The notes under the pieces: generated by a model | What the model was told of the DNA's origin: nothing | Seen by the model: the letters and a program-made list of their open reading frames with translations, nothing else | Database searches by the model: none | Made by a program: the position numbers and the translations under genes | Shown here: positions 19,205 through 28,114 of the stretch, one piece after another | How the letters are laid out: each line of letters opens with the position of its first letter | Position numbering within the stretch: the stretch's first letter is position 1 | Source: Smithellaceae bacterium | GTDB taxonomy: Bacteria; Desulfobacterota; Syntrophia; Syntrophales; Smithellaceae | NCBI GenBank assembly: GCA_030690945.1 | Contig: JAUYFM010000049.1 | Coordinates: 1-64,000, forward strand | DNA length: 64,000 bases | Reading direction: 5' to 3'

Positions 19205-20452
19205 ATGACAAATCTGCAAGATAGCAACAGACTGACGGTATATCTACAAGACGAACTTACCGGTCATCTTTGGCAAGATGAGCGTAAACGGTTTGTCTTT
19301 CAATATGATCCGCAAATACTGAAAAGTTCCGCGAGTAACGCATTATCTATATCTTTGCCTCTTCGGGCTGAACCTTATACCGACGATACAGCGCGTCCGT
19401 TTTTTGCCAATATTCTTCCTGAATCGGAAATTCGGAGAGTCATCACCAGGCGGATGGGCATTTCCGAGCAAAACGATTTTATGCTTCTGAAAATTATCGG
19501 AGGCGAATGTGCCGGCGCCGTCTCTGTTTTGCCGGAAGGTATTTTGCCGCAGGAAAAGCCTGGCTACCGGGAACTTTCCGATGATGAACTGCACGGAATT
19601 ATCACTGAACTTCCGGCAAAGCCGCTTCTGGCCGGAGAGAAGGGCATTCGCCTTTCACTGGCCGGAGCACAAAATAAGCTTCCGGTATATATCAGGAAGG
19701 ACAAGATATTTCTCGCCACCGGCAATGCGCCCAGCACACACATTATCAAACCGCCGGTTAGAGAACTGGAAAGTCTGGTTTTTAACGAAAGTTTTTGTAT
19801 GATGCTGGCCCGAAAAATGGCAATGAATGTGCCTGATGTAATTATTCGGCAAAGTCTTGATACGTTATTTGTCATTCAACGTTTTGACAGAACAATAAAT
19901 GCTAAAGGTAAAGTGACCAGACTGCATCAGGAAGACTTTTGTCAGGCTTTGGGTATATTACCCCAGCAAAAATACGAAACTGAAGGCGGCCCATCGTTAG
20001 CTCTTTGTTTCGAGCTGATCTCCAGAGTCAGCATAAGTCCCGCAGCAGACAAGCTGGCTCTTTTGAGATGGGTAGTATTTAATGTTCTAATCGGCAATGC
20101 CGACGCTCACGCCAAGAACCTGGCCATCCTTTTGACCGGCACGGGGCCGAGGCTTGCGCCATTTTATGATCTTATCTCCACAGAAATTTATGACAATCTG
20201 ACAAAGAAACATGCGATGAAAATAGGCAATGAAGACAGGCCGGATTGGCTGCAACCCAGGCACTGGAAAAAGTTTGCTGATTCAGTCCAAATGAAGCAAA
20301 ATCTTGTTCTGAATACCCTGACGGAAATGGCCGGTGATATTCTGCCACGTGCCCGGTTCATAGCAGAGGAACTCTCCAACGTTCATGGCAAAGATAAAGT
20401 TTTTGAAAAGATCATTAGCGGAATAGAAAAACGCTTGCGGAAGCTGTCATAG
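19205..20452 (+). CDS. hipA: HipA-type serine/threonine kinase toxin
   Basis: 415-residue HipA-family kinase; the E. coli enzyme phosphorylates glutamyl-tRNA synthetase and induces growth arrest. N-terminal coupling domain about 10-110; kinase core with SLAGAQNK at 151-158 (the segment carrying the autophosphorylated Ser in E. coli HipA), HIIKPP at 179-184, and RFDR at 226-229. Catalytic Asp300 and Asn305 in GNADAHAKN, Asp322 in FYDL. Relative spacing equals E. coli D309/N314/D332 within one residue. All catalytic residues are present, so unlike its neighbours this module looks intact and probably active. Target here unknown. Confidence 0.93.
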   Translation: MTNLQDSNRLTVYLQDELTGHLWQDERKRFVFQYDPQILKSSASNALSISLPLRAEPYTDDTARPFFANILPESEIRRVITRRMGISEQNDFMLLKIIGGECAGAVSVLPEGILPQEKPGYRELSDDELHGIITELPAKPLLAGEKGIRLSLAGAQNKLPVYIRKDKIFLATGNAPSTHIIKPPVRELESLVFNESFCMMLARKMAMNVPDVIIRQSLDTLFVIQRFDRTINAKGKVTRLHQEDFCQALGILPQQKYETEGGPSLALCFELISRVSISPAADKLALLRWVVFNVLIGNADAHAKNLAILLTGTGPRLAPFYDLISTEIYDNLTKKHAMKIGNEDRPDWLQPRHWKKFADSVQMKQNLVLNTLTEMAGDILPRARFIAEELSNVHGKDKVFEKIISGIEKRLRKLS

Positions 20453-20756
20453 CTCATATTATCGTGAATCCCGCGGGAGGTCGCGTTGTTAATGGGAGCC
20501 TCCGGCTCCTGCCGGAGGGAGCTCCACTGAAATATTTTTCCGGTAAGACAAATTATGGTAAATTTCAAAATCCAGCCACCCTCTGTCATTCCCTGGCTTG
20601 ACCAGGGAATGACAGAAATCTTTAACCGTCTGAAAGCATCTACTGGCAGTGGTTTGCGTTGTTCGTTAATTGCAATTGTCAGGAATAATTGATGCCAGTT
20701 TTGACCGAAATAAACAGGGCGCTGTCCCTCGTTCCCCCAATATTTTCTAGGAATTA
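20453..20756. other. Intergenic gap with two strong palindromes
   Basis: No gene seen. A bulged GC-rich hairpin lies at 20493-20524 (GGGAGCCTCCGGC and GCCGGAGG...). A 15-bp stem with 5-nt loop lies at 20582-20616, core GTCATTCCCTGG/CCAGGGAATGAC, a TCATTCCC-type dispersed palindrome; it may terminate hipA transcription. The rest is featureless. Confidence 0.6.
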
Positions 20757-21088
20757 TTATTTATTTTTAGAATAATGTTCATCAAATTTTTTTACAATAT
20801 TAGGACTATAATAATCTTTTCTAGCACCTTGGGGATTATTTGGATCAAGATATCTTGTTTTACGTAAGTTCCCATCCTTCATGAATTCTTTTCGTAACTC
20901 GTGAAAAGTACTTTTTGTTTTAAAATCTGTGTATCTTTCGGTTAACTCCTTTACCAAATGGCGGGAGATAAAAACCCATAGGATTGTTTGATCAAATCGA
21001 CGGCATCCTGTTGGGGAAGAGAGCAAAGATCAACAGACTTTGCGGGATCGAGGATAATATGCTTCAAAGGAATAATGATGGTGATCAT
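20757..21088 (-). pseudogene. Possible frameshifted gene of unknown function
   Basis: A 46-codon segment starting ATG 21088 reads IIIPLKHIILDPAKSVDL, then LCSLPQQDAVDLIKQSYG, and ends SPAIW at a TAA. In an adjacent frame a second segment continues HLVKELTERYTDFKTKSTFH to YYSPNIVKKFDEHYSKNK at 20757. Both segments have coding-like composition and abut at about 20960, suggesting one gene split by a frameshift. No family recognised, and no Shine-Dalgarno is visible at 21088. The gene lies between hipA and a damaged toxin-antitoxin pair. Confidence 0.35.
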
Positions 21089-21159
21089 GAAAAGGGGGCA
21101 TGTCCTCTCTGCGAATCTCAATATACTACAACAAACATTAAGCCTGAAATTATCCTTAA

Positions 21160-21429
21160 CTAATATACTTCACCGTGACTGCCGATATCGATTAATAACA
21201 CTTCACTGTCGTTTATAAAACGAAATATAACACGACAGTCATACGAAACAGAAAATGACCATAGACCTTTGAGCTTGCCGGTCAATTTGTGTGTTCGCAA
21301 CTTGGGATCGAATGGATTCTTAGAAAAATTTGACACAGCTTCCCAAAAGCTTTTCTTGAGTTCAGTATTGAGGGTAAATATTTATTTGTATTTTCTTTTG
21401 AATGCCTGATCCCAGACAAGGTTAACCAT
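21160..21429 (-). pseudogene. RelE/YafQ-type toxin with an early in-frame stop
   Basis: The frame beginning ATG 21429 reads MVNLVWDQAFKRKYK, meets TAA at 21384-21382 (codon 16), then continues in the same frame as LNTELKKSFWEAV, NPFDPKLRTHKLTGKLKGLW, SFSVSYDCRVIFRFI and the ending LLIDIGSHGEVY. This is the full pattern of a type II mRNA-interferase of the RelE/YafQ superfamily (about 89 residues). No alternative ATG, GTG or TTG with a Shine-Dalgarno follows the stop closely. The start overlaps the antitoxin stop by 8 nt, the usual coupled order. Most likely inactivated; a single sequencing error could also explain it. Confidence 0.78.
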
Positions 21430-21634
21430 TTTCAAGATCCTTATACAAATCTTTCACAGAACCTTTTTTGATTGCGCCCTTTTTAAGATTGGATGAGACT
21501 GTAGTTGCACGCTTTGCTATTGCATCTCTTCTGGCATCTATAAGCTGCTTTTTCACAACATCAACAACATATTCCCTGTCATCTAAAGGAAGATGAGCGA
21601 AATCTTCAATAATGTGTTGCACACTTGCTTTCAT
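21422..21634 (-). CDS. Antitoxin-like small protein paired with the broken toxin
   Basis: 70-residue, highly charged protein (ASVQHIIEDFAHLPLDDREY at the N-terminus, Lys-rich C-terminal tail). Shine-Dalgarno GGAGG 8 nt before ATG 21634. The order antitoxin then toxin with an 8-nt overlap matches type II addiction modules. The N-terminal segment resembles small antitoxins annotated in COG-type addiction-module families rather than a ribbon-helix-helix. The antitoxin frame is intact, while the toxin frame carries a stop, so its continued presence is probably neutral. Family assignment is by context, not a clear motif. Confidence 0.65.
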   Translation of the reverse strand: MKASVQHIIEDFAHLPLDDREYVVDVVKKQLIDARRDAIAKRATTVSSNLKKGAIKKGSVKDLYKDLENG

Positions 21635-21882
21635 TATTTATTCCCTCCTGCTATCCAATCATGCGGTTATAAGAAGTATAACAGAGTTTGAACATCCAGT
21701 TAAGTATTTTATTTGCCAGCTTTGTTATTAACGGTCTCACAATAGTATCTACATCACTCATTCCCGCGAAGGCGGAAATCTAGGCTTATGCACAGACCCC
21801 GGCCTTCGCCGGTGTGACGATCATGCTGCAAAAAACTGGTCATATGTCGTTACTATTATTGGATTGTTAATAACACCTATAT
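21635..21882. other. Gap with a TCATTCCCGCGAAGGCGG dispersed-repeat copy
   Basis: No gene visible. At 21757-21825 are TCATTCCCGCGAAGGCGG and a related CCGGCCTTCGCCGGTGTGAC stretch, the two arms of a common palindromic dispersed repeat that could help end alaS transcription. Confidence 0.5.
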
Positions 21883-24525
21883 CTACTTCGTCAACAACTT
21901 TTCCAGTCCTGCAATTGCCTGCCCCAGATTCTCCGGCTGCGTGCCGCCGGCCTGGGCCATGTCGGGGCGGCCTCCGCCTTTGCCGCCGACTATCGGGGCC
22001 AGTTCCTTGATGATGTTTCCGGCATGGAATTTCGAAACCAAGTCTTTGGAAACCATGCACAAAAGCAAGGCTTTATCATCGGCCTTGCTGCCCAACAGGA
22101 TAACACCGGAGGCCATCTTGTCGCGTAACTTATCGCCGAAATCGCGCAGGGTCTTGGCGTCGGCAATGTTTACTTCCGCAGCCAATACCTTCACACCGGC
22201 GATTTCGCGTACCTGGCTCATCAGATCACCGGAATCTTTGGCAGCAAGCTTTCCTTTGAGGGCTTCAATTTCTTTTTCCAGATCTCTTACATGCTTGAGT
22301 ATTTTGTCGGTACGGTCATAAACTTCCAATGCACCAGCCTTGAACAGTCCCGCCGTGCGTTTTAATTCTGCTTCAGAACTTTGCAAATGCGTGAGCGCTT
22401 CCTTGCCGGTAACGGCTTCGATTCTGCGCACGCCTGCGGCAATGGCCGACTCATGAACTACTTTGATCAAACCGATATCGCCGGTGCGCTGCACATGCGT
22501 GCCGCCACAAAGCTCCATGCTCATTTCGCCCATTTTAACAATGCGGACCGTTGCGCCGTATTTTTCATCAAACACCGCTGTCGCGCCTGTTTTGAGTGCA
22601 TCTTCGAGCGCACAGACTTCCGTACGGACGTCCAGATTGCGGCGAATGATGTCGTTGGCAATATCTTCCACCCGCTGCATTTCCTCATCGCTGATTTTGG
22701 AAAAATGGGTAAAGTCAAAACGCAGCCGTTCGGCATTGACGAGCGAGCCGGATTGCTTGAGGTGATCGCCCAGGACGGCCTTGAGCGCCGCCTGTAAAAT
22801 GTGTGTGCCGGAATGGTTGGCGGCAATGGCTTTTCGTCTTTCCTGATCGATCACCAGCCGTGCTGTCGAACCGATTTTTATTTCGCCTTCCCGGACAATG
22901 CCTTTGTGCACAATAAATTTGTCAATGGGTTTTTTCGTATCCTCAACGGTAAAGTTGAAACCAGCGCCTTCCAAATAGCCTGTGTCACCGGCCTGTCCGC
23001 CGGATTCTCCATAAAAAGGCGTGGTATCCAAAACGATCTCTGCCTGCTGGCCAACGCGTGCCGCATCCGCCGGTTTGCCGTCCACAAAAATGGCCGTCAC
23101 CTTGGCCGCGTCTTTGCTCCTCTCGTCATAGCCGCAAAACTCCGTGACGATGCCGGAGCTGGAAGACTTTAAATAACATTCGGAAACTGCCTCTTCGCCG
23201 CTTCCTTTCCATGCGCCACGCGCTCTGACGCGTTGCTGCTCCATTTCGGTTTCGAAGCCTTCGGTGTCGAGCGATATGTTGTCTTTTTTAACGATGTCCG
23301 CCGTCAAATCGACGGGGAAACCGAAGGTATCATAGAGTTTAAAGATCAGCGCACCGGGCAAAATGGATTTGCCCTCTTTCTTCAATGCGGCGGTTTCATC
23401 CTGCAAAATGCGCAGTCCGGCATCGAGCGTTTCCATGAAACGCTGTTCTTCGTTGAGAATGACTTTGGTAATGAAGGACGCTTTCTCCACCAGATCGGGG
23501 TACACACCTTTCATCATATCGATGACGACCTGCGCGCTTTCATTCAAAAACGGTCGGTTGATGCCCAGCATTTTCCCATGACGCGCAGCGCGGCGCAGGA
23601 TTCTTCTGAGCACGTAGCCGCGGCCTTCGTTCGCGGGCATAATGCCGTCGCCGATTAAAAATGTTATGGCACGACTGTGATCGGCAATGACCCGGATGGA
23701 GACATCATTGTCGGCATTTTTGCCGTAGGTCTTGCCGGATGTTTTTTCCATAAAGCGGATGATGGGAGCAAACAGGTCGGTATCGTAATTGCTTTTCATG
23801 CCCTGAATGACGGCCGTGAGGCGCTCCAGCCCCATGCCGGTGTCGATGTTCGGTTTGGGAAGCGGCGTTAACTTTCCGGTTTCATCACGGTCGAATTGTG
23901 TGAAAACGTTGTTCCAGATTTCCAGATGGCGGTCGCAATCACAGTTGACATCGCATTCGGGACGTCCGCAGCCGGTGTCTTCGCCCTGATCGTAAAGAAT
24001 TTCGGAGCAGGGGCCGCAGGGGCCGGTTTCGCCCATCATCCAGAAATTGCTTTTTTCTCCCAGGCGAACAATGCGGTCTTTGGGCACTTTCATTTTATCA
24101 TGCCAGATGGCAAAGGCTTCATCGTCATCCGTATAAATGGTCACCCAGAGTTTTTCTTTAGGCAGCTTGACCACATCAATTAAATATTCCCAGGCCCAGG
24201 CAATGGCTTCTTCTTTGAAATAATCGCCGAAGGAAAAATTGCCGAGCATTTCGAAAAAAGTATGATGACGAGCCGTGACGCCGACATTTTCCAGGTCGTT
24301 ATGTTTGCCGCCGGCGCGTGCGCATTTCTGGCAGGTGACCGCCCGTGTGTAGCCGCGATTTTCCAATCCTAAAAAAGCATTTTTAAACTGCACCATGCCC
24401 GCATTGGTAAAAAGCAGCGTGGGATCCTCTTTAGGAATTAAGGACGAACTTGTCACCCTCGTATGTCCTTTGCTTTCAAAAAACTTTATAAAACTTTCCC
24501 GTATCGCGTCACCCGTCTTCACCAT
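21883..24525 (-). CDS. alaS: Alanyl-tRNA synthetase
   Basis: Charges tRNA-Ala. The N-terminal class II catalytic domain opens with SFIKFFESKGHTRVTSSSL and TLLFTNAGMVQFKNAFLG. The editing domain has the zinc motif HSGTHILQAAL (about 567) and CGGTH (about 669), and the C-Ala domain ends the 880 residues, close to the usual 875. The start ATG 24525 has GGAGGAAGAG 4-8 nt upstream; the longer frame to 24552 would overlap recX more. It overlaps recX by 17 nt and is the last gene of a pgpA-cinA-recA-recX-alaS transcript, the order often seen in proteobacteria. Confidence 0.97.
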   Translation of the reverse strand: MVKTGDAIRESFIKFFESKGHTRVTSSSLIPKEDPTLLFTNAGMVQFKNAFLGLENRGYTRAVTCQKCARAGGKHNDLENVGVTARHHTFFEMLGNFSFGDYFKEEAIAWAWEYLIDVVKLPKEKLWVTIYTDDDEAFAIWHDKMKVPKDRIVRLGEKSNFWMMGETGPCGPCSEILYDQGEDTGCGRPECDVNCDCDRHLEIWNNVFTQFDRDETGKLTPLPKPNIDTGMGLERLTAVIQGMKSNYDTDLFAPIIRFMEKTSGKTYGKNADNDVSIRVIADHSRAITFLIGDGIMPANEGRGYVLRRILRRAARHGKMLGINRPFLNESAQVVIDMMKGVYPDLVEKASFITKVILNEEQRFMETLDAGLRILQDETAALKKEGKSILPGALIFKLYDTFGFPVDLTADIVKKDNISLDTEGFETEMEQQRVRARGAWKGSGEEAVSECYLKSSSSGIVTEFCGYDERSKDAAKVTAIFVDGKPADAARVGQQAEIVLDTTPFYGESGGQAGDTGYLEGAGFNFTVEDTKKPIDKFIVHKGIVREGEIKIGSTARLVIDQERRKAIAANHSGTHILQAALKAVLGDHLKQSGSLVNAERLRFDFTHFSKISDEEMQRVEDIANDIIRRNLDVRTEVCALEDALKTGATAVFDEKYGATVRIVKMGEMSMELCGGTHVQRTGDIGLIKVVHESAIAAGVRRIEAVTGKEALTHLQSSEAELKRTAGLFKAGALEVYDRTDKILKHVRDLEKEIEALKGKLAAKDSGDLMSQVREIAGVKVLAAEVNIADAKTLRDFGDKLRDKMASGVILLGSKADDKALLLCMVSKDLVSKFHAGNIIKELAPIVGGKGGGRPDMAQAGGTQPENLGQAIAGLEKLLTK

Positions 24526-25003
24526 TAAACTCTTCCTCCGCTGCCTTCCCAATTTTGTTTAAAATCAAGCCCGGCGGGAAACCTCGCCCCATCAGGCTTT
24601 GAAATATTCTCTGTTTTTCTTTGATATCAAAAGCAGCCGATTTCTTCTTGGCTGCCCTTTTTTTGACCAAAATCGCTATCGCTTCTTCTTCCGAAATTTC
24701 TAGCCGGGCAGCAGTAACAGCATCATTAATTAATTGTGCCCACACACCTTTTTCCTGCAAGCTGGCAATAATTTTTCGATTGCCCCAAAGCTTATTGACA
24801 GCCAGATTGCGCGCCCATTGAACCGCAAAAGACGCGTCATTGAGATACTTCAAATCGTGGAGTTTTTCCAGCGCTTCTTTAATGACAACTGCGGGAAAAC
24901 CTTTTTCCCGCAGCTTTTTTCCCAGCTCTTTTTCCGAATGCGGCCTGAGCGACAAAAGGCGATACGCTTTTTGAAGGGCTGTCGCCAGATCTAAAACTTT
25001 CAC
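24509..25003 (-). CDS. recX: RecA-modulating protein RecX
   Basis: 164-residue helical-repeat protein that binds RecA filaments and limits their activity. The family's three-helix repeats are visible: the segment RPHSEKELGKKLREKGF, then LKYLNDASFAVQWARN, and the last repeat with FQSLMGRGFPPGLI. The GTG start at 25003 lies one nucleotide after the recA stop codon, with GGAAGA just upstream, supporting it over the upstream in-frame start inside recA. The end overlaps alaS by 17 nt. Probably co-regulated with recA, directly after it. Confidence 0.92.
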   Translation of the reverse strand: MKVLDLATALQKAYRLLSLRPHSEKELGKKLREKGFPAVVIKEALEKLHDLKYLNDASFAVQWARNLAVNKLWGNRKIIASLQEKGVWAQLINDAVTAARLEISEEEAIAILVKKRAAKKKSAAFDIKEKQRIFQSLMGRGFPPGLILNKIGKAAEEEFNGEDG

Positions 25004-25004
25004 A

Positions 25005-26021
25005 CTATTCTTCCTGGTCTTTGGGCACAACACCCAGCTTGGCGCGGACTTCGCTATCAATCTGCGCCATAATATCATGATTTTCTTTTAAGAAAATGCG
25101 CGAATTATCGCGGCCTTGTCCTATTCTGTCACCCTTGTAGGAATACCAGGCGCCACTTTTTTCAACAATGCCGTTTTCCGCCGCCAGATCCAGCACATCG
25201 CCTTCCCTGGAGATGCCTTCGCCAAAAATGATATCAAATTCCGCTTCCCGGAAAGGCGGGGCCAGCTTGTTTTTTACCACTTTAACTTTGGTTCGGAAAC
25301 CGACCACCTCCTGACCGTTCTTGATGGAGGTCATTTTGCGGATATCGAGGCGCTGCGATGAGTAGAATTTCAGAGCGTTGCCACCCGTGGTTGTTTCGGG
25401 ATTGCCGAAGAAGACGCCGATTTTCATGCGCAGTTGATTAATAAAAATCACGGTGGTTTTGGATTTGCTGATGCTGCCGGTGAGTTTGCGCAAGGCCTGT
25501 GACATGAGGCGTGCCTGTAACCCCATCTGCGCGTCACCCATTTCGCCTTCGAGTTCCGCTTTGGGAACCAGCGCCGCCACGGAATCCACAACCAGAACAT
25601 CCAGCGCGCCGCTGCGCACCAGCGTTTCGGCAATTTCCAGGGCCTGTTCGCCCGTGTCCGGCTGGGAAATCAGGAGCTCGTCGGTGTTCACACCAATATT
25701 TTTGGCATAAGTGACATCCAGAGCGTGCTCGGCATCGATATAAGCCGCGATCCCATTCTTTTTTTGCGCTTCAGCAACAATGTGCAAAGCCAGCGTGGTT
25801 TTTCCGCCGGATTCCGGCCCATATATTTCGATCACCCGGCCGCGCGGAACGCCGAAGGTTCCCAGCGCTATATCCAGGCTCAGCGACCCGGTGGATATTG
25901 CCGGAACATCCGCCACGCGCTCCGAACTGCCCAGCTTCATAATCGATCCCTTGCCGAACTGTCTTTCAATCTGCGTAATTGCCAAATCCACGGCTTTTGA
26001 TCTGTCCATATCTGCACACAT
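25005..26021 (-). CDS. recA: Recombinase RecA
   Basis: Core homologous-recombination ATPase and SOS co-protease. 338 residues, usual length (about 340-355). Walker A GPESGGKT at 68-75, the conserved N-terminal [15 protein letters not shown], and Walker B LLISQ... near 145. The start ATG at 26021 (MCADMDRS) has AAGGAGG 7 nt upstream; an internal ATG at 26009 is less well placed. It lies between cinA and recX. No classical SOS box was found immediately upstream of recA itself, but a perfect palindrome lies upstream of pgpA. Confidence 0.97.
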   Translation of the reverse strand: MCADMDRSKAVDLAITQIERQFGKGSIMKLGSSERVADVPAISTGSLSLDIALGTFGVPRGRVIEIYGPESGGKTTLALHIVAEAQKKNGIAAYIDAEHALDVTYAKNIGVNTDELLISQPDTGEQALEIAETLVRSGALDVLVVDSVAALVPKAELEGEMGDAQMGLQARLMSQALRKLTGSISKSKTTVIFINQLRMKIGVFFGNPETTTGGNALKFYSSQRLDIRKMTSIKNGQEVVGFRTKVKVVKNKLAPPFREAEFDIIFGEGISREGDVLDLAAENGIVEKSGAWYSYKGDRIGQGRDNSRIFLKENHDIMAQIDSEVRAKLGVVPKDQEE

Positions 26022-26146
26022 AAAATGACCTCCTTCACACTGTAATTTTTACATAATTAATTTTATTTCTTCTTTTAACTTTTACACGCATATATCATTT
26101 CCATGACTAGAAAGGCGCGGATGTCTTTTGTTGAATTGGTCATAAA

Positions 26147-27391
26147 CTATTTCTCCTGCAAATAGTTTTTCAGCATCATGAGCGCCGTTTCTGTAGAAAC
26201 CTGCTTGTTTCTTTTACGATCCCAGCGGAATGCGTGATGACGACAAACGGTCTGGTTCACGTCGGCAAGTGCCACATAAACCGTGCCGACAGGCTTTTCT
26301 TTGGTGCCCCCGGTGGGGCCCGCAATGCCGGTGGAAGACAACCCCAACGAGGTTCCGGCAAGCTTGCGAACGCCCTCAGCCATCAGACGCGCCGTTTCCT
26401 CGCTGACGGCTCCGTGCTTCTCAATGATTTCAGCGGGAACGCCCAGCATACTGATTTTGGCTGCGTTCGAGTAGGTCGTAAGCCCGCGTTCAAAATAGAT
26501 GGAACTGCCTGATACATCCGTAAGACGATTGGCAATCAAGCCCCCCGTGCAGGATTCCGCCACGGCAATGGTCAGTTTCTTTTCCGTGAGCGCCGCCGCG
26601 ATGATTTCTTCCAGCGTTTGCTCACCGTATGAAAAAATACAATCATGCAGGCGCGCCGTCACTTCGTCCTGCGCCTTTTGCAGATTCTTTTGCGCCTTCT
26701 CCCGGGAGTCGGAACGCGCAATCAGCACCAGATGATTTTCGGGGAAGACGGGATAAAAGCCGACGCTCACTCCCAGGGTATTGAAATTCACCTCTGCCAG
26801 TCTTTCATCCACCGCCGCCTCGGAAAGACCAAATGTTTTGATGGTCTGTTTGATCGCGTGCTCGACAGGTTGCGGAAAGTGCCGGTGCAAAATGGGAATA
26901 ACGCCTTCCGGCAACATCCTGTGCGTTTCGGATGGAACACCGGGAATGACAAAAACCAGCTTATCTGCAACCGGCAGAACAAATCCCGCAGCAGTACCTA
27001 CTGGATTGGCAATGACTTCCGCACCTTGTGGGAACAAAGCCTGCTTGGCGTTATTCTCCACCCAGCGTAAATTGTATTTTGTGAATTTGTCTTTGATGCC
27101 CTGTAAAACAGCCTGATCGGTATATAAGGGCAGATCAAAAGCCTGAGCAATGGCGGCAGTGGTAATATCGTCAGCCGTCGGCCCCAGGCCGCCGGTGCAG
27201 ATCACTGCGTCGGCAAAGGTCAGCAAATAATGCAAGCGGCTTTTGATGGTGGCAAAATCATCGCCGACCGACATCATAATCTCTACTTGCCAGCCCTGTA
27301 AATTGATTTCCCGTGCGATAAACGACGAATTGGTATCGGCGGTCCGCCCGTTCATTAATTCATTTCCAATAGTCAAGATGCCGATTTTCAT
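26147..27391 (-). CDS. cinA: CinA: ADP-ribose pyrophosphatase / nicotinamide-nucleotide amidase
   Basis: 414-residue two-domain protein linked to competence and DNA damage. N-terminal MoCF (molybdopterin-binding-like) domain: GILTIGNELMNGRTADTNS and GGLGPTADD. C-terminal nicotinamide mononucleotide deamidase domain: AVAESCTGGLIANRLTDV with the YSNAAK and STGIAGPTGG segments. The ATG overlaps the pgpA stop (ATGA), so the two are coupled. A 125-nt gap separates it from recA. Length and domain order match E. coli YgaD/CinA-type fusions. Confidence 0.95.
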   Translation of the reverse strand: MKIGILTIGNELMNGRTADTNSSFIAREINLQGWQVEIMMSVGDDFATIKSRLHYLLTFADAVICTGGLGPTADDITTAAIAQAFDLPLYTDQAVLQGIKDKFTKYNLRWVENNAKQALFPQGAEVIANPVGTAAGFVLPVADKLVFVIPGVPSETHRMLPEGVIPILHRHFPQPVEHAIKQTIKTFGLSEAAVDERLAEVNFNTLGVSVGFYPVFPENHLVLIARSDSREKAQKNLQKAQDEVTARLHDCIFSYGEQTLEEIIAAALTEKKLTIAVAESCTGGLIANRLTDVSGSSIYFERGLTTYSNAAKISMLGVPAEIIEKHGAVSEETARLMAEGVRKLAGTSLGLSSTGIAGPTGGTKEKPVGTVYVALADVNQTVCRHHAFRWDRKRNKQVSTETALMMLKNYLQEK

Positions 27392-27855
27392 AAAACACCT
27401 GCCAGCGTCAATAAAAACAAAATTAATCCGGCGTAAACGCCCGCACCGAGATCATCGGCCACCACGCCCCAGCCGCCGTGAAACTTCTGAAAATGCTCCA
27501 ATGGGAAAGGCTTCCAGATATCAAAAATCCGGAACAGAACAAACGCCAGGCACAGATGCAGGCCGGTAATCGCCACCGGCAGCATCGCCACCTGTAAGCC
27601 CGCGATTTCATCGATCACAATCCGTTGATCGTCCGTTTTTCCGTAAAGCGTCTCCGCTTGCCCCGCAACATAAATGGAGAGAACCGATATTGCAATCACA
27701 AAGAGCAGGCGAAAAACCCAGGGCATGGGATAACAAAGCAGGCAGATCAAAACGCCAACCAACGTGCCTGCGGTTCCCGGCGCAACAGGTGACAGACCCG
27801 CGCCGAAACCCGTCGCCAGTATTTTGATGAATTGATCTTTCCCAGCGGCCGTCAC
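27388..27855 (-). CDS. pgpA: Phosphatidylglycerophosphatase A
   Basis: 155-residue membrane enzyme removing phosphate from phosphatidylglycerol phosphate to make phosphatidylglycerol. Family signature IVIDEIAGLQVAMLPV at about 78-93 with acidic metal-binding residues, plus the motif PGTAGTLVG near 26. Three or four membrane spans. Start is GTG at 27855 with AAAGGA upstream. First gene of the operon with cinA, recA, recX and alaS. Confidence 0.92.
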   Translation of the reverse strand: MTAAGKDQFIKILATGFGAGLSPVAPGTAGTLVGVLICLLCYPMPWVFRLLFVIAISVLSIYVAGQAETLYGKTDDQRIVIDEIAGLQVAMLPVAITGLHLCLAFVLFRIFDIWKPFPLEHFQKFHGGWGVVADDLGAGVYAGLILFLLTLAGVL

Positions 27856-27888
27856 AGGAGTCCTTTCATAATGTTATTTATTATCAAC

Positions 27889-27920
27889 AAGTTAGGTTTT
27901 TAAAACCTAGCTTCTTTTTT
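27889..27920 (+). terminator. Hairpin with T-run, plus orientation
   Basis: Stem arms 27889-27899 and 27903-27913 with one mismatch and a 3-nt loop, followed by CTTTTTT. It would stop plus-strand transcripts running toward mobB; there is no plus-strand gene upstream, so its role is unclear. Confidence 0.4.
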
Positions 27921-27984
27921 ACCGAGTGTCAAACTATTTTCGTTTAACTTAACCCATTACAGACAAAATTTGCCAGACTTGCTA

Positions 27985-28002
27985 ATAGAACGATCGTTCT
28001 AT
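27985..28002. promoter_or_regulatory. Perfect 18-bp palindrome between divergent pgpA and mobB
   Basis: ATAGAACGATCGTTCTAT is its own complement. It contains GAAC-N4-GTTC, the core of the Gram-positive LexA (Cheo) box, and also looks like a TetR-family operator. It sits 130 nt upstream of pgpA, the first gene of the recA operon, and 113 nt before mobB. Confidence 0.6.
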
Positions 28003-28114
28003 ATCATACAGTTTTCAGGGATGTCAAGCAATCTTAATGGGTGGGCAGTTAAAAATTTGGCATGGTCCCTATAATATGGTATGTAGCTGCCAAATAAAGG
28101 AATTTAAGAGAAAA

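Noticed and set aside
27889..27920. Attenuator for pgpA
   Set aside because: The T-run is on the plus strand, whereas pgpA is on the minus strand, so it does not control that gene.
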